Assembly: GCA_965215825.1 (NCBI GenBank)
Contig: CBDCEM010000003.1
Span: 3,968,001-4,032,000, forward strand
DNA length: 64,000 bases
Source of the DNA: JAWPMT01 sp965215825
GTDB taxonomy: Bacteria > Bacteroidota > Bacteroidia > Cytophagales > Cyclobacteriaceae
Reading direction: 5' to 3'
Below the pieces are notes generated by a model, which searched no databases, had not been told where the DNA came from, and was given only the letters and a program-made list of their open reading frames with translations. Of the stretch, positions 61,050-64,000 are shown in pieces; within the stretch, counting starts at the first letter, position 1, and the number at the start of each line of letters is the position of its first letter. Position numbers and translations under genes: made by a program.

Positions 61050-63668
61050 CTACTCTTGCTTCAATGCATTAACTGGATTGGCGGTCGCTGCCCGATAAGA
61101 CTGCACAACTACCAACAACAGTGTAAATGATAACACCAAAACTGCAGGCAAAGCCAACACGTACCAGTCAATGTTGATTCGTTTCGCAAACTCCTGTAAC
61201 CAATTATTTCCATAGAAATATGCAATGGGTGAAGCTACAATCGCCGCTGCCACTACCATTTTTACAAAATCAGTTAGAATCAACGAGGTAATACCTGGAA
61301 CACTGGCACCCAGTACTTTTCGGATGGCGATCTCTTTGTACCGACGCTCCAAGATATATGCCGCAAGCGAGAGCAAACCCAGCGAAGCAATAAATATGGC
61401 AAGAATTGCAAATAATTTGAAAATGCTTCCAAAGCGTTTTTCATTATTGTATAAACGCTCAAAAACATCGTCCAGGAAAGTTGCTTCGAAAGGGTAATCA
61501 CCTGCAAGGTTCTGCCAATCTTTTTCAATCTCAGACATAGTAGTCAGAAAGTCACCCTTAATTCTAATTAAGGCATAATCACTACGAGAGTTTAATCCAT
61601 TAACATCATCTTCATACCTAAGAACCATAGGAAAGGATTTTCTTTTTACTGATGTCGCATAAAAATCCTCGATGACCCCAATTACAGTAAAGTTGGCTCC
61701 ACGTCCTCTTGATAGTGTTGTGCCAACAGCATTATCACCTATGACCTTAGCAAAATTCTGATTGATCACCACTGTCATGCTGTCTGCCACTCTCCCCTTC
61801 TGGAAGAACCGCCCTTCGACTAGTTTTAGGTCCAGCACATCCATATAACTTTCATCTGAAAATATATGGTCCGGTGATAGTCTTTGCGGAGGATCGGTAA
61901 TGATTTCGTACCCCCAGTTTGAAACATTACTCCCTGGACGTTGATTCGTCAATGTGACGCTCTGAACCGAGGAATGTTGCTCTACAATGTCCTTAAAAAC
62001 ACTAAAATTATCGGCAATAGCCGACATATTACTAACAGCCAGGACTTCTTCTGTTTCCAAACCCAGATCGGAATTCTGCATCAACTTCACTTGCCGGTCA
62101 ACGATAATTGTGATAGCAATAAGGAAAATCGAAACGATAAACTGGAAGATCACCAGGAATACGCGCATCTTTTTTCCCTTTCCCTTACCCCCTTCTCCTT
62201 TTAGTGCGGCCACAGGACCAATTGATGAAATATAAAATGCCGGATAACCACCAGATAAAAGCGTGGTAACCAATATAAGAATGCCTAGTAGAAAAAATGC
62301 CAATGGAGAGGAAATATCAGCCAATACCATGTTCCGTTCTGTAAGAGAATTAAAATAGGGCAACGATACTGCCGCCAATACAAAACCGAGCACGGTGGCA
62401 ATCATTACAACCATGAATGACTCAGTCAAAAACTGTTGCATTATATCCTTTCGAGTTGTACCCAGCACCTTTCTAACCCCCACCTCCTTGTGACGTAAAC
62501 CCGCTCTGGCAGTGGTCATATTTACAAAATTGATTGCCGCAACAATGAGAATCAAGATCCCAATGAAAGTCAAAATCAAAACCTCACTGTACTTACCTCC
62601 TTTACCCAATGACAGATGGGGATAGTGAAGGTGAATATCTTGAAGTGGGATCAAACTGAAGAATGAGTAACCATTCTCCAATCTTCTTAAGATGTATTCT
62701 TCAACATCTTCACCATCGTCTTTTAATTCTTTAGCAAAATACCGGCGAACAAAGTCTTCAAACTTTGCTTCCATGGCTAATTCCTGACTTGCATTGACCA
62801 ATTTGACATAACTATAAAAGTTATTGCCTGTCCAATAACCTCCGGTCACATACCATTCTCTTTCAAAATCGATGATGAATTCGAAAGGTACGGAAGTTAA
62901 TCGTGGGGGATCCTGGACTATAGCCGTAATCGCATATTTCCTTCCCTCAGATTCAATGATTTTACCAATTGGATTTTCATCCTTATAGTGTCGTTCAGCA
63001 AACTTTTTGGTAATCACTGCTGAATTAGGGGATGTCAAGGCAGTCTTAGGGTCACCCTGAAGGAACTCTTGTGGAAAGACCTCAAAAAAAGTTGAGTCAG
63101 CGACCAAACCATTCGAGATTTTCATCATCTCTCCTTCTAACTTCACGACGATATCATTCACTTTCCATAATCGTGTACCCGAAGCCACTTCAGGATAGTC
63201 CCTTATTAAAGTTGAAACCAGCAAGGATGGAGTATAGCTACCTGAGGTGCCATTTGCCACCCGGAAAATCTTATCCCTATCAGCATAGGCTTTATCATAA
63301 CTAAGTTCCATTTTGAGATGAATGGCAATCAATATACAACTGGCAATACCTACCGTTAGACCAAGAATATTGATCGTTGAATAAGCAGCTTGCCTCCGCA
63401 TGTTGCGAAATGAGATTTTGACGTGATTTTTAAACATTGGATAAGTACTTTTTGGATAGACATCTTCAGGACCCTTCAAGTATCTGGGCCGAAGAAACCG
63501 TACGACATTCCAGGCAAATGACCAATTCGCCTGATTTTCATGATCACGACATTGGCGATCATATATTTCCAGTAAATCACCTTCGATGTACTCTACATAA
63601 CTGGGTTTGCAGAGCCTTCGAAAGAAGTTTAACAACCAATTTGGCGGTTGAGGATTTTGTTTAGCCAT
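61050..63668 (-). CDS. FtsX/MacB-type ABC permease with PadR-linked N-terminal domain
   Basis: An 872-residue membrane protein. The first 80 residues (PPNWLLNFFRRLCKPSYVEY, IEGDLLEIYDRQ) form the permease prefix domain found in PadR-linked Bacteroidota permeases. Then two MacB-type halves follow: a first helix (YSTINILGLTVGIASCILIA), a periplasmic core domain, a three-helix FtsX block (TFIGILILIVAAINFVNMTT, ARAGLRHKEVGVRKVLGTTR), a second periplasmic core and a last FtsX block (RRYKEIAIRKVLGASVPGIT). No ATPase gene is beside it. These proteins probably move or sense envelope compounds. It overlaps the PadR gene by 8 bp. Confidence 0.92.
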   Translation of the reverse strand: MAKQNPQPPNWLLNFFRRLCKPSYVEYIEGDLLEIYDRQCRDHENQANWSFAWNVVRFLRPRYLKGPEDVYPKSTYPMFKNHVKISFRNMRRQAAYSTINILGLTVGIASCILIAIHLKMELSYDKAYADRDKIFRVANGTSGSYTPSLLVSTLIRDYPEVASGTRLWKVNDIVVKLEGEMMKISNGLVADSTFFEVFPQEFLQGDPKTALTSPNSAVITKKFAERHYKDENPIGKIIESEGRKYAITAIVQDPPRLTSVPFEFIIDFEREWYVTGGYWTGNNFYSYVKLVNASQELAMEAKFEDFVRRYFAKELKDDGEDVEEYILRRLENGYSFFSLIPLQDIHLHYPHLSLGKGGKYSEVLILTFIGILILIVAAINFVNMTTARAGLRHKEVGVRKVLGTTRKDIMQQFLTESFMVVMIATVLGFVLAAVSLPYFNSLTERNMVLADISSPLAFFLLGILILVTTLLSGGYPAFYISSIGPVAALKGEGGKGKGKKMRVFLVIFQFIVSIFLIAITIIVDRQVKLMQNSDLGLETEEVLAVSNMSAIADNFSVFKDIVEQHSSVQSVTLTNQRPGSNVSNWGYEIITDPPQRLSPDHIFSDESYMDVLDLKLVEGRFFQKGRVADSMTVVINQNFAKVIGDNAVGTTLSRGRGANFTVIGVIEDFYATSVKRKSFPMVLRYEDDVNGLNSRSDYALIRIKGDFLTTMSEIEKDWQNLAGDYPFEATFLDDVFERLYNNEKRFGSIFKLFAILAIFIASLGLLSLAAYILERRYKEIAIRKVLGASVPGITSLILTDFVKMVVAAAIVASPIAYFYGNNWLQEFAKRINIDWYVLALPAVLVLSFTLLLVVVQSYRAATANPVNALKQE

Positions 63669-63999
63669 TGATCTCAGATAAGACTACCTTCGGAATTTGA
63701 TCGTAGAGATCATTACGCAATTTTCTAGTCATTCGGATGGCCTGTACGCCTAATTCCGTGACCTCAAAATATCGCTTTCGACGCCCGCCCCGTTCACCGG
63801 TAGCTCCGCCTACTTTGGATTTTAGGAAGCCTTTCTTTTCCAGTCTATCCAAAGCTGTATGCACCGCACTTATGTTGATTTTGCGTCCTGTCTGATCCGT
63901 AATGGCATCCATGACACTGACACCATACGCCTGGCTGTGAAGGATTGCAGTGATGAGTAGCACTAACTCCTCAAATTCACCGATTTGTATTCGCTTCAT
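63661..63999 (-). CDS. PadR-family transcriptional regulator
   Basis: A 112-residue winged-helix regulator complete within the window; its ATG is at 63997-63999. The pattern is LVLLITAILHSQAYGVSVMD, the recognition region INISAVHTALDRLEKKGFLK, and the wing GERGGRRKRYFEVTELGVQA. PadR proteins are usually repressors released by a ligand. The downstream permease overlaps its end by 8 bp, the standard pairing in this phylum, so it most likely controls its own operon. The promoter lies outside the window. Confidence 0.93.
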   Translation of the reverse strand: MKRIQIGEFEELVLLITAILHSQAYGVSVMDAITDQTGRKINISAVHTALDRLEKKGFLKSKVGGATGERGGRRKRYFEVTELGVQAIRMTRKLRNDLYDQIPKVVLSEING

Positions 64000-64000
64000 T

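Noticed and set aside
1..64000. CRISPR arrays, rRNA, tRNA, integrases, transposases or phage genes.
   Set aside because: Looked for regular direct repeats, CCA-ended cloverleaf-like sequences and recombinase motifs by eye and found none that hold up; a covariance-model search would settle the RNA question.

Overview
The window looks like chromosomal DNA of a free-living member of the Bacteroidota, most likely order Cytophagales. The support is the set of families rather than any single marker: DUF3822 next to coaD, DUF4905, DUF4159, DUF4252, DUF3667, DUF1573, TIGR02757, a bacterial GH3-type adenylate-forming protein, ECF sigma factors with membrane anti-sigma-like partners, and a PadR-linked FtsX-type permease. 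Base composition is moderate. Genes are dense, often overlap by 1-17 bp and lack strong Shine-Dalgarno sites, as is usual in this phylum. I see no rRNA, tRNA, CRISPR array, integrase or transposase. The genus cannot be fixed from the sequence alone.

Layout. 1-1.3 kb: end of a DUF2911 gene and a lipoprotein. 1.3-7.1 kb (minus): an exported peptide-degradation set (M20 amidohydrolase, M14 carboxypeptidase, gamma-glutamyltransferase). 7.2-14.5 kb: the most accessory-looking block, with a WD40 gene that has lost its 5' end, two tandem exported caspase-PEGA-SUMF1 proteins reading the other way, then a convergent TPR-membrane protein plus TPR-AAA ATPase pair. 14.5-20.4 kb: small lipoproteins, an AraC/MarR regulator pair, a membrane protein and a flavin amine oxidase. 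20.4-25 kb: a chemoreceptor followed by two paralogous family-3 solute-binding proteins; the DNA between them still carries a decayed piece of the chemoreceptor gene, so a receptor-plus-binding-protein unit was duplicated and one receptor copy lost. 25-29.4 kb: a CDGSH protein, then a sugar-oxidation operon (GMC oxidoreductase, gluconate-dehydrogenase subunit 3, TIM-barrel isomerase) and an ICMT-like methyltransferase.

29.6-36.6 kb: an ECF sigma/anti-sigma-like pair leading into two DUF4252 proteins and an ABC exporter, then a DUF885 lipoprotein. 36.9-50.9 kb: mostly housekeeping (LysE exporter, GH3-like protein, YggS, DUF423, Nudix enzymes, DUF3822-coaD, pyrE, TIGR02757, LysM/RlpA-like wall protein, NfeD, kdsB) plus a 55-residue membrane protein wedged between kdsB and a DUF3667 gene with start/stop overlaps on both sides. 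51-52.6 kb: a second ECF sigma factor whose partner is a membrane protein carrying a YCII/DGPF-like domain. 52.7-57.4 kb (minus): hemL, a periplasmic-binding-fold lipoprotein-like gene and guaA. 57.5-64 kb: a large GH63-like glycosidase, DUF4159, and a PadR regulator with its MacB/FtsX-type permease.

Most of the window is core metabolism and envelope maintenance. The parts that may hold something new are the caspase block, the duplicated chemoreceptor/binding-protein unit and the YCII-fused anti-sigma-like protein.
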